64,000 bases of DNA from an uncultured Pelagibacteraceae bacterium (GCA_902597215.1 CACJWU010000001.1:1-64000); one strand, 5' to 3'; shown: positions 19,092 to 30,684, numbered from the stretch's first letter. Program-made: numbers and translations. Notes: generated from the sequence alone by a model not told the origin.

Positions 19092-19987
19092 TATTCATGA
19101 CCTTCAGTATCAAAGTTATATATTTTTTCGTCTAAACTATTATATTTCTCGTAATCAACAAGCTCATATAATCGTTTTCTTGATTGCATTTTATCAATAA
19201 TATTGTTTTGGTGTCCATTTGCATAAATGTCTCTTAATCCATCTTCAACATTTTTCATTGCTAATCTTTGAGTTGTAACTGGATAAATGACAATGTTATA
19301 ACCGAATTTTTCTAGTTCTTTATAATTAAATAATTTAGATTTTCCAAATTCTGTCATGTTCGCAAGTAAATAGCATGATAGATCTTTTCTTACCCTCTCA
19401 AATTCTTTTTCATTTTCTAAAGCCTCTGGAAAAATTATCTCAGCACCTGCATCAACATAAGCTTTACACCTATCAATCATTTTATCAATTCCTTCTACAC
19501 TTTTAGCATCTGATCTTGCAATAATTTTAAAATTCTCATCTTTTTTAGCAGCTACACATTCTTTAATTTTTTTCACCATAGATTCAGTTGTAATCAATTC
19601 TTTATTATCTAAATGTCCACATCTCTTTCTTTCTATTTGATCTTCGAGATGGACTGCAGAAATTCCAAAATCCTCAAAAGTTTCTATTGTTTCTTTGCAA
19701 GATTTGAAACCAGTATCAATATCAACAATTGTTGGAAGATTTGTAACTCTTGAAATTAAATATGATCGAGTACTTACATCTTGTAAAGTTGTTAATCCAA
19801 TATCTGGAAACCCAAGATCATTAGCCATTACTCCGCCTGACACATAAACCGCATCATAACCTATTTCTTCAATAAGTTTAGCGGTTAAAGGATTATAAGC
19901 ACCAGGAACTCTTAAAATTTTATTTGATTTTAACTTTTTAACAAAATCTTCTCTTTTTTGATTTGGTTCTTTTTCTATAAAGTGCAT
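19091..19987 (-). CDS. prpB: Methylisocitrate lyase
   Basis: 'RVPGAYNPLTAKLIEEIGYDAVYVSGG', 'VHLEDQIERKRCGHLDNKELI', ICL/PEPM family. Confidence 0.92.
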   Translation of the reverse strand: MHFIEKEPNQKREDFVKKLKSNKILRVPGAYNPLTAKLIEEIGYDAVYVSGGVMANDLGFPDIGLTTLQDVSTRSYLISRVTNLPTIVDIDTGFKSCKETIETFEDFGISAVHLEDQIERKRCGHLDNKELITTESMVKKIKECVAAKKDENFKIIARSDAKSVEGIDKMIDRCKAYVDAGAEIIFPEALENEKEFERVRKDLSCYLLANMTEFGKSKLFNYKELEKFGYNIVIYPVTTQRLAMKNVEDGLRDIYANGHQNNIIDKMQSRKRLYELVDYEKYNSLDEKIYNFDTEGHE

Positions 19988-21489
19988 TAAAAAATTCCTT
20001 TTTTTAGATTTCTCATAAGTTTACTTTTTTTAACTTCAATATTTAATTTATCTAGATGACCTGATTTTAATTTTTTTATATTTTGCACTATTTTTAAAAA
20101 TCTATCACTTTCTTTTTTATCTAGTATATTTTCAGTTAAAGTTAAAAATTTTCTTATATAATTTGCTCTTTTAAATGGCCGTGAGCCGTATGGATGAGCA
20201 TCAGCAACACTTTGCTCCTGAGATATTTTTTTACCATTTTTGAGTGTTATTACTACTTTTGCACCAAAAGCTTTTTTCTTTGGATTAGGATCATGATATT
20301 TTCTGGTCCATTTTTTATCTTCGTGAGTTTTTATTGATCTCCAAATTCTTATAGTGCTCTTTTTTTTAGCCCTAGATTTTGTATATGATTTTACATGGTG
20401 CCAAGAACCATCCTCTAATGCAACGGCAAAAATATACATTATAGAGTGATCTAATGTTTCTCTACTTGCATTGGGATCCATCTTTTGAGGATCATTTGCA
20501 CCTGTTCCAATAACATGATGAGTATGATGACTAGTATAAATATCTATCTTTTTAATTTGATTAAGATTTTGAATTCTTTTTTTAAGTTTTTTTGCTAAAT
20601 CAATTAAAGCTTGGGATTGATATTCAGCTGAATATTCTTTTGTGTAAGTTTCAAGTATCGCTTTTTTTATTTCACCTTTTTTTGGAAGTGGCACTTTATA
20701 TAATGCTTTTTTACCGTCTAAAATTCTTGCTATTACACTATCTTCTCCTTCGTAAATTGGACTTGGAGCACCTTCTCCACGCATAACTCTGTCAACAGCC
20801 TCGATTGCAAGTTTTCCAGCGTGTGCAGGTGCGTAAGCTTTCCAACTTGATATTTCACCTTTTCTCGATTGCCTTGTTGAAATTGTTGTATGCAAAGCTT
20901 GTTGTACTGCTTGATAAATTGTTTCTGTATTTAACCTCAGCATTGAGCCTATGCCTGCAGCAACACTTGGTCCTAAGTGAGCTATGTGATCCACTTTATG
21001 TTTATGTAAACAAATCCCTTTTACTAAATTTACCTGGACCTCATAAGCAGTTATGATTCCTCTTAAAAGATCTAACCCACTTTTCTTATTTTGCTGAGCT
21101 ACACTTATCAGGGCAGGAATGTTGTCTCCTGGATGACTGTAATCTGCAGCTAAAAAAGTATCATGAAAATCCAGTTCTCTTACCGCTGTTCCATTTGACC
21201 ATGCTGCCCACTCACAATCAAATTTTAATTTACTATTAACTCCAAATAAAGTAGCGCCATTTTTTCTTGAATGTTTTAATGCCATTTCTCTTGATGATAT
21301 AACTGGCCCTCTGTTAAGAGATGCAATTGCAACAGATGCGTTATCAATAATTCTATTAATTACCATTTCAACAGCATCTTTATTTAATTTTGCATTATCG
21401 CTTGCAATCTCTGCAATTTTCCATGCAAGCTGTTTTTTTTTAGGCAAACGTGTTTTAGATGGATAAACTTTTACATTATGAACTATCAA
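19987..21489 (-). CDS. prpD: 2-methylcitrate dehydratase (MmgE/PrpD family)
   Basis: '[30 protein letters not shown]', '[24 protein letters not shown]'. Confidence 0.92.
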   Translation of the reverse strand: MIVHNVKVYPSKTRLPKKKQLAWKIAEIASDNAKLNKDAVEMVINRIIDNASVAIASLNRGPVISSREMALKHSRKNGATLFGVNSKLKFDCEWAAWSNGTAVRELDFHDTFLAADYSHPGDNIPALISVAQQNKKSGLDLLRGIITAYEVQVNLVKGICLHKHKVDHIAHLGPSVAAGIGSMLRLNTETIYQAVQQALHTTISTRQSRKGEISSWKAYAPAHAGKLAIEAVDRVMRGEGAPSPIYEGEDSVIARILDGKKALYKVPLPKKGEIKKAILETYTKEYSAEYQSQALIDLAKKLKKRIQNLNQIKKIDIYTSHHTHHVIGTGANDPQKMDPNASRETLDHSIMYIFAVALEDGSWHHVKSYTKSRAKKKSTIRIWRSIKTHEDKKWTRKYHDPNPKKKAFGAKVVITLKNGKKISQEQSVADAHPYGSRPFKRANYIRKFLTLTENILDKKESDRFLKIVQNIKKLKSGHLDKLNIEVKKSKLMRNLKKGIF

Positions 21490-21543
21490 AATAACTCCTA
21501 AATATCGAGATTGTTTTTAATAGTTAAAAAAAAATAATCAATA

Positions 21544-22233
21544 TTAAAGATATTTTGTTACTATTTTTTCAATACCTACAAAGTCTTTAACTAAGTGATT
21601 GTGGAAAATTTCGGTTGTATTTTTTTCAGTATATCCATCCTCAAGGAGAATTACTGGTATACCCGCATCCTTAGCCGCATTGGCATCTGTTTCACTATCA
21701 CCAATCATTAGTGATTTTTTTATATCTCCATCTAATATTTCTATAACAGATGTCAGATGTCTTGGATCAGGCTTGCAATAATTGAAGGTATTATGGCCAG
21801 CTACATATTCAAAAAAATCATAGATACCAATTTTTTTTAAAAGATCGATAGCTAAATGTTCTTGCTTGTTTGTGCAAACTGCCATTGAAATATCATTTTC
21901 CTTAGACCATATTAAAAAATCTTTAACACCTTTTATAAGTGTGCTTTCATTGACAATATTTTTTCCGTAAAAATCTACAAAATCCTTTACCATTTCTTTT
22001 TTAATTTCTTCATCTTCTACTTTGCTAAATTCTTTTTTTGCCTGACCCCAAATTGACCTACCTAGCATAGCACCAGCACCTTGACCTACTAAATTTCTAA
22101 TTTGTTCAGTTGACTTTGTTGGATAGCCAAATTTTTTCATTACATGATTATGAGCAGCCATAAGATCTGGTGCTGTATCGACCAAAGTTCCGTCTAAATC
22201 AAAAAGAATTGTAAATTTTTGTTTCATAATCAA
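21544..22233 (-). CDS. HAD-family phosphoglycolate phosphatase-like
   Basis: 'FDLDGTLVDTAPDLMAAHNHVM', 'CTNKQEHLAIDLL', 'MIGDSETDANAAKDAGIPVI'. Confidence 0.85.
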   Translation of the reverse strand: MIMKQKFTILFDLDGTLVDTAPDLMAAHNHVMKKFGYPTKSTEQIRNLVGQGAGAMLGRSIWGQAKKEFSKVEDEEIKKEMVKDFVDFYGKNIVNESTLIKGVKDFLIWSKENDISMAVCTNKQEHLAIDLLKKIGIYDFFEYVAGHNTFNYCKPDPRHLTSVIEILDGDIKKSLMIGDSETDANAAKDAGIPVILLEDGYTEKNTTEIFHNHLVKDFVGIEKIVTKYL

Positions 22234-22298
22234 AAGTATTTTTAAGAAATATTTTGTGAATTAAGAAACATATATACTTAATATAAAGAATTTCATAG

Positions 22299-22922
22299 AT
22301 GAAACAGTTAAATTTACAAAATCCACAAAACAAACTTAGAAATAAGTTTTCTAAATTGGGTGTTAAAATGATTGGTCCTGAGACAATTTATTTTTCAAAA
22401 GATACCAAGATTGGAAAAAATGTAACAATAGAACCTTATGTTGTTTTTGGAAAAAAAGTTAAAATAGGAAATAATGTAACCATTAAATCTTTTTCACATC
22501 TTGAAAACTGCAAGGTAGAAAGCAAAGTTGATATTGGTCCCTATGCCAGAATTAGACCTGGAGCAATTTTAAAAGAGGGTTCTAAAGTTGGTAATTTTGT
22601 TGAAATTAAAAAAAGTACTCTTGGAAAAAAATCAAAAGTAAATCATTTAACTTATATTGGTGATAGTGTTATTGGAAAATCAGTTAATGTTGGCGCAGGA
22701 ACTATTACATGCAATTATGACGGAGTTAAAAAAAGTAAAACTAAAATAAAAGATAATGTTTTTATCGGCTCGAATTCTTCATTGGTAGCTCCATTAACAA
22801 TTGAAGAGGGTAGTATTATTGGTGCTGGCTCTGTTATTACAAAGAATGTTAAAAAGAAATCTTTAGCGTTAACAAGAAGTTTACAAACTGAAATTAGAAA
22901 TTATAAAAGAAAGTCAAAATAA
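22299..22922 (+). CDS. glmU: GlmU C-terminal acetyltransferase domain only (glucosamine-1-phosphate N-acetyltransferase)
   Basis: '[65 protein letters not shown]' aligns with the C-terminal LbH domain of GlmU; no pyrophosphorylase N-domain. Confidence 0.85.
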   Translation: MKQLNLQNPQNKLRNKFSKLGVKMIGPETIYFSKDTKIGKNVTIEPYVVFGKKVKIGNNVTIKSFSHLENCKVESKVDIGPYARIRPGAILKEGSKVGNFVEIKKSTLGKKSKVNHLTYIGDSVIGKSVNVGAGTITCNYDGVKKSKTKIKDNVFIGSNSSLVAPLTIEEGSIIGAGSVITKNVKKKSLALTRSLQTEIRNYKRKSK

Positions 22923-22924
22923 TT

Positions 22925-24745
22925 ATGTGTGGAATTATAGGAATAAATAGTAATAAACCAGTTTCATCAACAATTATTAATTCTTTAAAGAAACTTGAAT
23001 ACAGAGGTTATGATTCTGCTGGAATTGCTACTTTGTCCAGTGGACTAATTAACGAGGTAAAATCTGAAGGAAGAGTTGATAATCTTGAAAAAAATTCTTT
23101 GGTTCAAAACATGGAGGGCACAATAGGCATTGGTCATGTAAGATGGGCAACACATGGTTTGCCTAATAGTGTTAATGCTCATCCTCATTCTTCACAAAAT
23201 GTATCAGTTGTCCATAATGGTATAATAGAAAATTCCACATTATTAAAAAAATTTTTAGTTGGTAAAGGTCATAAATTTAAATCTCAGACGGATACTGAAG
23301 TGATTGTTCATTTAATTACGGAACATTTAAAAACAGATGATATCGTTACCTCAGTCAAAAAAACTTTAAAGTCTTTACATGGAAGTTTTGCACTTGGTAT
23401 TATTTTTAAAGACCAGCCCGATCTAATTGTTGGAGCTAGACGGGGATCACCTTTGGCTGTTGGCTACGGGCCGAATGAAAATTACTTAGGCTCAGACTCA
23501 TATGCTCTTAAATCAATGACAAATAAAATAACCTACTTAAACGATGGAGAATTCTGCATTATTAAAAAAGATCATGTTGAATTCTTCAATGAAGATGGGA
23601 TCAAGATAAATAAAAAAGTATTAGAACTATCCTCAACAGAAGAAAAATATGACAAAGGTGAATACAAACATTTTATGGCAAAGGAAATTGAGGAACAACC
23701 TGTAACTCTTAAAAATGGAATTAATGAATATGTTGATAAATCTAATAACGATATAAATATTTACAATTTTCCATGGAAAATAAATGAAATTTCTTCAGTA
23801 ACTTTAATCGGCTGTGGTACTGCTTACCACTCATGTTTAATGGCTAAATATTGGTTTGAAGAACTTACGTCTTTAGATGTAAGTGTTGATATAGCATCAG
23901 AATTTAGATACAGAAAAAATAGATTTAAAAAAGATAGTTTATATATATTCGTTTCTCAGTCAGGAGAAACAGCAGATACCTATGCAGCTCTTGATTTATG
24001 TAAACAAAATAATATGAAAACTTGTGCTGTAGTAAATGTAATTGAAAGCTCAATTGCAAGAGACTCTGAATTTGTATTACCGATTCACTGTGGTACTGAA
24101 ATCGGTGTTGCTTCAACAAAAGCTTTTTTAGGTCAGATCTTAATTTTATATATTTTATCTTTAAAGATTGGATTATGGAAAAAAGATATAAATAAAGAGA
24201 CTTTTGGCAAGAAACTTAAAGATTTAAAAGAATTACCAAAATTAGTCGAGAAAACTTTGTTAACTGACAATAAAATACAAACAATATCTGGTACTTTTAA
24301 TGAAGCTAAAGGATCTATGTTTTTAGGAAGAGGATTTTCATTTCCAATTGCACTTGAAGGTGCACTAAAATTAAAAGAATTATCTTATGTTCACGCTGAA
24401 GGTTATCCTGCTGGTGAAATGAAGCATGGTCCATTAGCACTAATAGAGGAAGGAATGCCAGTGGTAGTTTTAGCTCCGAGAGATAACTATTATAAAAAAA
24501 CAATTTCTAACATGCAGGAAGTAATTGCTAGAGGAGCAAAGGTTTTACTTATTACCAACAAAAGCAAAGATGAAGTCGTTTCAGAAAATATTTGGGAAAA
24601 AATAGAAGTTGAAAGTACTAATGAGGATCTTCTACCATTTCTTTTAACAATTCCTTTACAAAAATTAGCTTATTATTCCGCACTGAAAAAAGGATATGAC
24701 ATAGATAAGCCTAGAAATTTAGCTAAATCTGTAACCGTTGAATAA
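22925..24745 (+). CDS. glmS: Glutamine--fructose-6-phosphate aminotransferase (isomerizing)
   Basis: 'MCGIIGI', 'LEYRGYDSAGIA', 'HVRWATHGLPN', 'KELSYVHAEGYPAGEMKHGPLALIE', 'DKPRNLAKSVTVE'. Confidence 0.98.
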   Translation: MCGIIGINSNKPVSSTIINSLKKLEYRGYDSAGIATLSSGLINEVKSEGRVDNLEKNSLVQNMEGTIGIGHVRWATHGLPNSVNAHPHSSQNVSVVHNGIIENSTLLKKFLVGKGHKFKSQTDTEVIVHLITEHLKTDDIVTSVKKTLKSLHGSFALGIIFKDQPDLIVGARRGSPLAVGYGPNENYLGSDSYALKSMTNKITYLNDGEFCIIKKDHVEFFNEDGIKINKKVLELSSTEEKYDKGEYKHFMAKEIEEQPVTLKNGINEYVDKSNNDINIYNFPWKINEISSVTLIGCGTAYHSCLMAKYWFEELTSLDVSVDIASEFRYRKNRFKKDSLYIFVSQSGETADTYAALDLCKQNNMKTCAVVNVIESSIARDSEFVLPIHCGTEIGVASTKAFLGQILILYILSLKIGLWKKDINKETFGKKLKDLKELPKLVEKTLLTDNKIQTISGTFNEAKGSMFLGRGFSFPIALEGALKLKELSYVHAEGYPAGEMKHGPLALIEEGMPVVVLAPRDNYYKKTISNMQEVIARGAKVLLITNKSKDEVVSENIWEKIEVESTNEDLLPFLLTIPLQKLAYYSALKKGYDIDKPRNLAKSVTVE

Positions 24746-24774
24746 TCGGAAAACTCTGATACAACAATCTTGAG

Positions 24775-26160
24775 TTGAATATGAAAAATTGGAAATTAAA
24801 TAGCTGGAGAAAGTACCCAGTGAAACATATTCCGGAATATCCGGATAAAAAGGAACTGGATCAAGTTTTAAGTAAGATAAAAACTTTTCCACCACTTGTG
24901 TTTGCTGGTGAAACAAGACATCTTAAACAACAACTTGCTGATGTTGTGGATGGAAAAGCTTTTTTATTACAAGGTGGAGATTGTGCAGAAAGTTTTGCGG
25001 AATTTCATCCTGATAACATAAGAGATACATTTAAAGTAATTTTACAAATGTCATTAGTTTTGACTTATTCAGCATCTTTACCAGTTGTAAAGCTTGGTAG
25101 GATAGCTGGTCAGTTTTCAAAACCAAGAAGTGCGCCTACAGAAATTCAAGGTGGTAAAGAATTACCAAGTTATTTAGGTGATAACATTAATGCAATTGAT
25201 TTTACAGAAAAAGCTAGAAGACCAGATCCTAAAAGATTATTTAAAGCTTACTCTCAATCAGCTTCAACTCTAAATATTTTAAGAGCTTTTTCGAAAGGTG
25301 GTTTTGCAGATTTAAATAAGGTTCATTTATGGAACTTAGATTATATTAAAAAAAGCCCTCAAGCTAAAAAATTCAAAGAATTGGAAGATAAAATTGCTGA
25401 TGCTCTAGGTTTTATGGAAGCTTGTGGAATAACTTCTGATTTTAATAATAGATTATATACAGTAAATTTTTGGACTTCTCATGAAGCATTGTTGTTACCT
25501 TTCGAGGAAGCCATGACTAGAACAGACTCAACAACTGGTGAAAATCATGACACATCAGCACACTTTGTTTGGATTGGTGATAGAACTAGACAGATAGATG
25601 GAGGTCATGTTGAGTTTTGTAGAGGAATTGAAAATCCTATTGGAATAAAATGTGGCCCAACATCCAAGCCTGATGAAATAGCAAAGATTTGTGAAACTAT
25701 AAATCCTAAAAATGAAAAAGGTAAAATAACTTTAATTTCTAGATATGGTCATAAAAATGTAGAAAAATTTTTGCCTAAGCTAATTAGAGGAATTAAAAAA
25801 GAAGGTTTAAATGTAGTTTGGTCATGTGACCCAATGCATGGAAATACAGTAAAGTCTACAACAGGATTTAAAACAAGACCTTTTAACGATGTAGTTAATG
25901 AAGTTAAAAATGTTTTTGCTGTTCATCAAGCTGAGGGATCTTATGCGGGTGGTTTACATGTTGAAATGACAGGACAAGATGTTACAGAATGTACAGGTGG
26001 TGCAAGAAAAATATCTGATGCTGATTTATCAAGCAGATATCATACTCATTGTGACCCACGATTGAACTCTGATCAAGCTTTGGAGTTGGCTTTTTTAATT
26101 TCAGATGAGATAAAAAAGAATAGCAGCTATTCAAAAAATGCTATTCAAGCGGCATCTTAA
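24775..26160 (+). CDS. Class II (plant-type) DAHP synthase
   Basis: 'FLLQGGDCAESFAEF', 'KLGRIAGQFSKPRSAP', 'VVWSCDPMHGNT', 'GGLHVEMTGQDVTECTGG'. Confidence 0.96.
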   Translation: MNMKNWKLNSWRKYPVKHIPEYPDKKELDQVLSKIKTFPPLVFAGETRHLKQQLADVVDGKAFLLQGGDCAESFAEFHPDNIRDTFKVILQMSLVLTYSASLPVVKLGRIAGQFSKPRSAPTEIQGGKELPSYLGDNINAIDFTEKARRPDPKRLFKAYSQSASTLNILRAFSKGGFADLNKVHLWNLDYIKKSPQAKKFKELEDKIADALGFMEACGITSDFNNRLYTVNFWTSHEALLLPFEEAMTRTDSTTGENHDTSAHFVWIGDRTRQIDGGHVEFCRGIENPIGIKCGPTSKPDEIAKICETINPKNEKGKITLISRYGHKNVEKFLPKLIRGIKKEGLNVVWSCDPMHGNTVKSTTGFKTRPFNDVVNEVKNVFAVHQAEGSYAGGLHVEMTGQDVTECTGGARKISDADLSSRYHTHCDPRLNSDQALELAFLISDEIKKNSSYSKNAIQAAS

Positions 26161-26198
26161 GCCATTGCTTTCTAGCATTAGGTAACTAAATATAAAGT

Positions 26199-26936
26199 AT
26201 GAAACCTTCAGAAAAAGTAAAATTTATATCTAACTGGATTAAATCGTATGTTGACCAAATGCCTAATAAAGCAAAATCTTTAGTCATTGGGATATCCGGA
26301 GGGATTGATTCCTCAGTATCAAGCACTTTATCTGCAATGACAGGTTTAAAAACAATTGTTTTATCAATGCCAATAAAACAAAAAGTAAATCAACATGATT
26401 TAAGTTTAAAACATCAAAAATGGTTAGTAGAAAAATTTAAGAATGTAGAAGCTCATACTATAAGTTTAGATAAATTGTTTGAGTCTTTTTCCTCTACTTT
26501 AAATAAATTTGATAATGAGCATGGATTTGCTAATTCTAGAGCAAGATTAAGAATGGCAACTTTGTATCAAGTTGCTGCTGCAAATAATGGAATAGTAGTT
26601 GGAACAGGAAACAAGGTTGAGGATTTTGGAGTTGGTTTTTACACAAAATATGGTGATGGTGGAGTAGATATTTCACCAATAGCCGATTGTAATAAAACAG
26701 AAGTTTGGGAACTCGGTAAAGAATTGGGTATATTAAAAGAAATAATCAATGCTCCTCCAACAGATGGTCTTTGGGATGATGGTAGAACAGACGAAGGACA
26801 ACTAGGGTTCAAATATGAAGATTTAGAAGACGCAATGATAAATTCCGACTCACCTCATAAAGAAGAGTACGAAAAAATTAGAAAACAAAATTTGCATAAA
26901 ATGGAGCCAATTCCAGTATGCAAAATTCCTAGTTAA
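26199..26936 (+). CDS. nadE: NAD+ synthase, NH3-dependent
   Basis: 'VIGISGGIDSSVSSTL', 'GTGNKVEDFGVGFYTKYGDGGVDISPIADCNKTEVWELGKEL'. Confidence 0.94.
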   Translation: MKPSEKVKFISNWIKSYVDQMPNKAKSLVIGISGGIDSSVSSTLSAMTGLKTIVLSMPIKQKVNQHDLSLKHQKWLVEKFKNVEAHTISLDKLFESFSSTLNKFDNEHGFANSRARLRMATLYQVAAANNGIVVGTGNKVEDFGVGFYTKYGDGGVDISPIADCNKTEVWELGKELGILKEIINAPPTDGLWDDGRTDEGQLGFKYEDLEDAMINSDSPHKEEYEKIRKQNLHKMEPIPVCKIPS

Positions 26937-26987
26937 TCAATTAGATTAACAAATCATCAAATAAGGTATATTTCTTAATCAATTTAT

Positions 26988-28331
26988 ATGGATATTTTTT
27001 TAACAAATAATTTAACAAATAAAAAAGAACAATTTGTTCCAAATAATAAAAAAAGTATTGGAATGTATGTTTGTGGACCTACTGTTTATGATGATCCACA
27101 TATTGGTAATGCAAGACCTTTAGTAATTTTTGATATTCTTTTTAAATTACTTAAAAATAGTTTTTCAAAAGTCACTTATGTAAGGAATATTACTGATATA
27201 GATGATAAAATTATAAAATCTTCTCAAGAAAAAAAAATTTCTACAAAAGAATTAACTGAAAAAATAATTTCTAGCTTTTTTGAGGATTGTAAGTTTTTAA
27301 ACTGTGAAAATCCAACTCACCAGCCTAAAGCAACTGAACATATTGATCTAATGATTGAAATGATAAATCAGTTAATCAAAAAAGATTTTGCCTATGAAAA
27401 TAATAATCATGTTTATTTTGAAGTTAAAAAATTTTCTGATTATGGAAAACTATCGAATAAAAAATTAGATGATCTACTGGCCGGTTCTAGAGTAGAAGTG
27501 AGTGACAATAAAAAAAATTCTGAAGATTTTGTACTATGGAAACCTTCAAATAAAGATGAGCCTTCATGGGAGTCTCCTTGGGGAAAGGGAAGACCCGGGT
27601 GGCATTTAGAATGTTCTGCTATGTCTAAAAAATTCTTAGGAAATGAATTTGATATACATGGCGGTGGTATTGACTTGATATTCCCTCATCATGAAAATGA
27701 AATAGCTCAGTCTAGGTGCGCAAATGATACAAAAATTTTTGCTAAATATTGGGTTCACAACGCTTTTATTACTATGTCCAATGAGAAAATGGCAAAGTCT
27801 CAGGGAAATATTCTTAAGATCAAAGATTTTAGAAATAAAATAAGTGGTCAAGTTATCAGATTAGCATTAATGAGTGCCCATTATAAACAACCATTGGATT
27901 GGAATGATAAATTAATAGATGATTGTCAAAATACTTTAGATAAATGGTACCGTGTTTACTCATTAGATTTAAAGCCTGTTAAAGTTTCTGATAAAGTTTT
28001 AAAACCTTTATATGAAGATTTAAATACTCCTGGATATATTGCTAATCTTCATAAACTTTATGAAAATGCCAACAAAGGTAAAGATAAAGAACTATTTATT
28101 TCAGCATGTAAATTTATAGGTTTATTTAATGAAGATCAAAATCAATGGGAAAACTATAAAAAAAATAAAGCTTCAATAACTGAGGAAGAAATAAATATTA
28201 AAATAGATTTAAGAAATAAAGCTAGAGCAGATAAAGATTATAAGGAAGCTGATAAAATTAGAGATGAACTTTTTGATAAAGGTGTTTTAATAGAGGATAA
28301 AGATGGTAAAACACTGTGGAAATTTAAATGA
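26988..28331 (+). CDS. cysS: Cysteinyl-tRNA synthetase
   Basis: 'MYVCGPTVYDDPHIGNARPLVIFD', 'GRPGWHLECSAMSKKFLGNEFDIHGGGIDLIFPHHENE', 'KMAKSQGN'. Confidence 0.98.
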   Translation: MDIFLTNNLTNKKEQFVPNNKKSIGMYVCGPTVYDDPHIGNARPLVIFDILFKLLKNSFSKVTYVRNITDIDDKIIKSSQEKKISTKELTEKIISSFFEDCKFLNCENPTHQPKATEHIDLMIEMINQLIKKDFAYENNNHVYFEVKKFSDYGKLSNKKLDDLLAGSRVEVSDNKKNSEDFVLWKPSNKDEPSWESPWGKGRPGWHLECSAMSKKFLGNEFDIHGGGIDLIFPHHENEIAQSRCANDTKIFAKYWVHNAFITMSNEKMAKSQGNILKIKDFRNKISGQVIRLALMSAHYKQPLDWNDKLIDDCQNTLDKWYRVYSLDLKPVKVSDKVLKPLYEDLNTPGYIANLHKLYENANKGKDKELFISACKFIGLFNEDQNQWENYKKNKASITEEEINIKIDLRNKARADKDYKEADKIRDELFDKGVLIEDKDGKTLWKFK

Positions 28332-29929
28332 GCAAAGAACGGTTATATATATTTGATACTACATTAAGAGATGGTGCTCAAACTCAAGGAGTGGATTTTT
28401 CTATTGAAGATAAAGAAAAAATTGCATCAGCTTTAGATAATCTGGGTGTTGATTACATTGAGGGTGGATGGCCAGGGGCCAATCCTACTGATACTGAGTT
28501 TTTTCAAAAAAAACATAATTTTAAAAATTCTAAACTCACATGCTTTGGAATGACTAAAAGATCAGGCCGCAGCGCAGAAAATGATACAGGATTATCAGCA
28601 TTAATGAATTCGAATACTCCTGCAGTGTGCCTAGTTGGTAAGTCATGGGATTTTCATGTTGACATTGCATTAGGTATTACTAACAAAGAAAATTTAGAAA
28701 ACATTAGTGAAAGCGCCAAACACTTTGTAAAAGCAAAAAAAGAGTTTATGTTTGATGCCGAACATTTCTTCGATGGCTATAAAGCAAATCCAAAATATGC
28801 ACTCTCATGTATTAAAACTGCTTACGATCAAGGTGCAAGATGGATCGTATTGTGTGATACTAACGGAGGTACACTACCTCACGAGATTTCTAAAATTGTA
28901 TCTGATGTATCAAGAGAAGTACCAGGTAAAAATTTAGGTATTCATGCTCACAATGACACAGGTAATGCAGTTGCAAATTCTTTAGCAGCAGTATTGTCTG
29001 GTGTTCGGCAAATTCAAGGAACTATAAATGGATTAGGTGAAAGATGTGGTAATGCAAATTTGATGTCATTAATACCAACATTTTTTTTAAAAAATGATTT
29101 TTCATCCAAATATGAAATTGGGATAAAATCTGAAAATATTAAAAGCTTAACTGAATGCTCAAGACTGTTAGATGAGATCTTGAATAGAAAACCTAATCAA
29201 CATTTACCTTATGTAGGAGCTGCTGCTTTCTCCCATAAAGGAGGTTTGCATGTATCAGCAGTTCAAAAAGATCCAAAAACTTATGAACATATAAACCCTG
29301 AAGATGTTGGTAATACAAGAAATATTGTTGTTTCTGATCAGTCGGGTAAATCGAATATAATATCAAGATTAAAAAGTATCAAAATTAGTATTGAGGAGAA
29401 TGATCCAAAGGTAAAAAAATTATTAGATGAAGTCAAAGATAGAGAATTTATTGGCTATAGCTATGATGGTGCAGATGCATCATTTGAGTTGTTAGCTAGA
29501 AGAATTATTGGAGAAATACCAAGATACATATCAATTAATGAATATGACGTCTCAGTTAAAAAAGATAAATCAGGCAACATAATTTCATCCGCAAAAGCCC
29601 AGCTTGAAGTTGATGGAGAAAAAATTGTTTGTGAAGGAGAGGGCAATGGACCGGTAAACGCTTTAGATAATGCAATCAGAAAAAATGTTGATAGATTGGC
29701 AAAATATTCAAAATATTTGAAAGATTTAAAACTAGTTGATTATAAAGTAAGAATTTTAAATACAGGAACTGAAGCTGTAACGAGAGTATCTATTGAAAGT
29801 ACAGACTCGAAAGGTAAAAATTGGTTTACTATTGGTGTATCAACAAACATAATTGATGCTTCTTTTAAAGCGTTAATAGATAGTTTAGATTATAAATTAT
29901 TTAAGGATAATGCACCCGCAAGTAAATAG
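28328..29929 (+). CDS. cimA: (R)-citramalate synthase
   Basis: 'IFDTTLRDGAQTQGVDFSIEDKEKIASALDNLGVDYIEGGWPGANPTD', 'SHKGGLHVSAVQKDPKTYEHI', LeuA-dimer domain. Confidence 0.95.
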   Translation: MSKERLYIFDTTLRDGAQTQGVDFSIEDKEKIASALDNLGVDYIEGGWPGANPTDTEFFQKKHNFKNSKLTCFGMTKRSGRSAENDTGLSALMNSNTPAVCLVGKSWDFHVDIALGITNKENLENISESAKHFVKAKKEFMFDAEHFFDGYKANPKYALSCIKTAYDQGARWIVLCDTNGGTLPHEISKIVSDVSREVPGKNLGIHAHNDTGNAVANSLAAVLSGVRQIQGTINGLGERCGNANLMSLIPTFFLKNDFSSKYEIGIKSENIKSLTECSRLLDEILNRKPNQHLPYVGAAAFSHKGGLHVSAVQKDPKTYEHINPEDVGNTRNIVVSDQSGKSNIISRLKSIKISIEENDPKVKKLLDEVKDREFIGYSYDGADASFELLARRIIGEIPRYISINEYDVSVKKDKSGNIISSAKAQLEVDGEKIVCEGEGNGPVNALDNAIRKNVDRLAKYSKYLKDLKLVDYKVRILNTGTEAVTRVSIESTDSKGKNWFTIGVSTNIIDASFKALIDSLDYKLFKDNAPASK

Positions 29930-30655
29930 ATGAGCAAAAATAATATCTTCTTTATTTTGCATAGACCACAATTATCAGAAAATATAGGCGCATGTGCTAG
30001 AGCAATTAAAAACTTTAATTTTAAGAAATTAGTTTTAATCAATCCTAAACCAGTTTTTCCAAATGATAAGATTTTAGCTACTTCAGTAGGTGCTAAAGAT
30101 GTTATTAATCAAAGTAAAAATTATGATAATTTAGAAGAGGTGATTAGTAAGTTTGATATTGTTATTGCCACTTCTGCAAGATTTAGAAATAAGAATGTAA
30201 AACATATTAACTTAAATGATTTAAAGAAAATAAATTTTAAAAAAAAAATTGGTTTTCTCTTTGGTTCAGAAGCCTCAGGTTTATCAAACAATGAGATCAG
30301 TTATGCTAATTATACCTTACAAATACCTACTAACCCTGATTTTAAATCATTGAATTTGTCCCATAGCCTGATCATAATTGCCCAATACGTGTCTAGTCTT
30401 TTTAAATTAAAAGACGTTCCATTTAAAAAATCAAAAAAAATTAAAACAGCAAGTAAAATAGAAATACAATCAATGTTAAATCTTTGTATTAAAAATTTGG
30501 ATGAAATTAATTTTTTTAGACCCACTGAAAAGAGACAAAAAATGTTAGAAAACTTAAGAAATATTTTTTATAAAATGGACTTATCAGCTAAAGAAACACG
30601 TATATTATCGGGTGTATTCGCTAGTTTAGGCAAAAAACGTCGATTGACAAAATAA
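29930..30655 (+). CDS. trmJ: SpoU-family tRNA 2'-O-methyltransferase (TrmJ-like)
   Basis: 'FILHRPQLSENIGACARAIKNFNFKKLVLINP', 'FLFGSEASGLSNNEI', 'NPDFKSLNLSHSLIIIAQYV'. Confidence 0.85.
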   Translation: MSKNNIFFILHRPQLSENIGACARAIKNFNFKKLVLINPKPVFPNDKILATSVGAKDVINQSKNYDNLEEVISKFDIVIATSARFRNKNVKHINLNDLKKINFKKKIGFLFGSEASGLSNNEISYANYTLQIPTNPDFKSLNLSHSLIIIAQYVSSLFKLKDVPFKKSKKIKTASKIEIQSMLNLCIKNLDEINFFRPTEKRQKMLENLRNIFYKMDLSAKETRILSGVFASLGKKRRLTK

Positions 30656-30684
30656 AGAGTAAGTTTATAAAAACCTCATATTAA

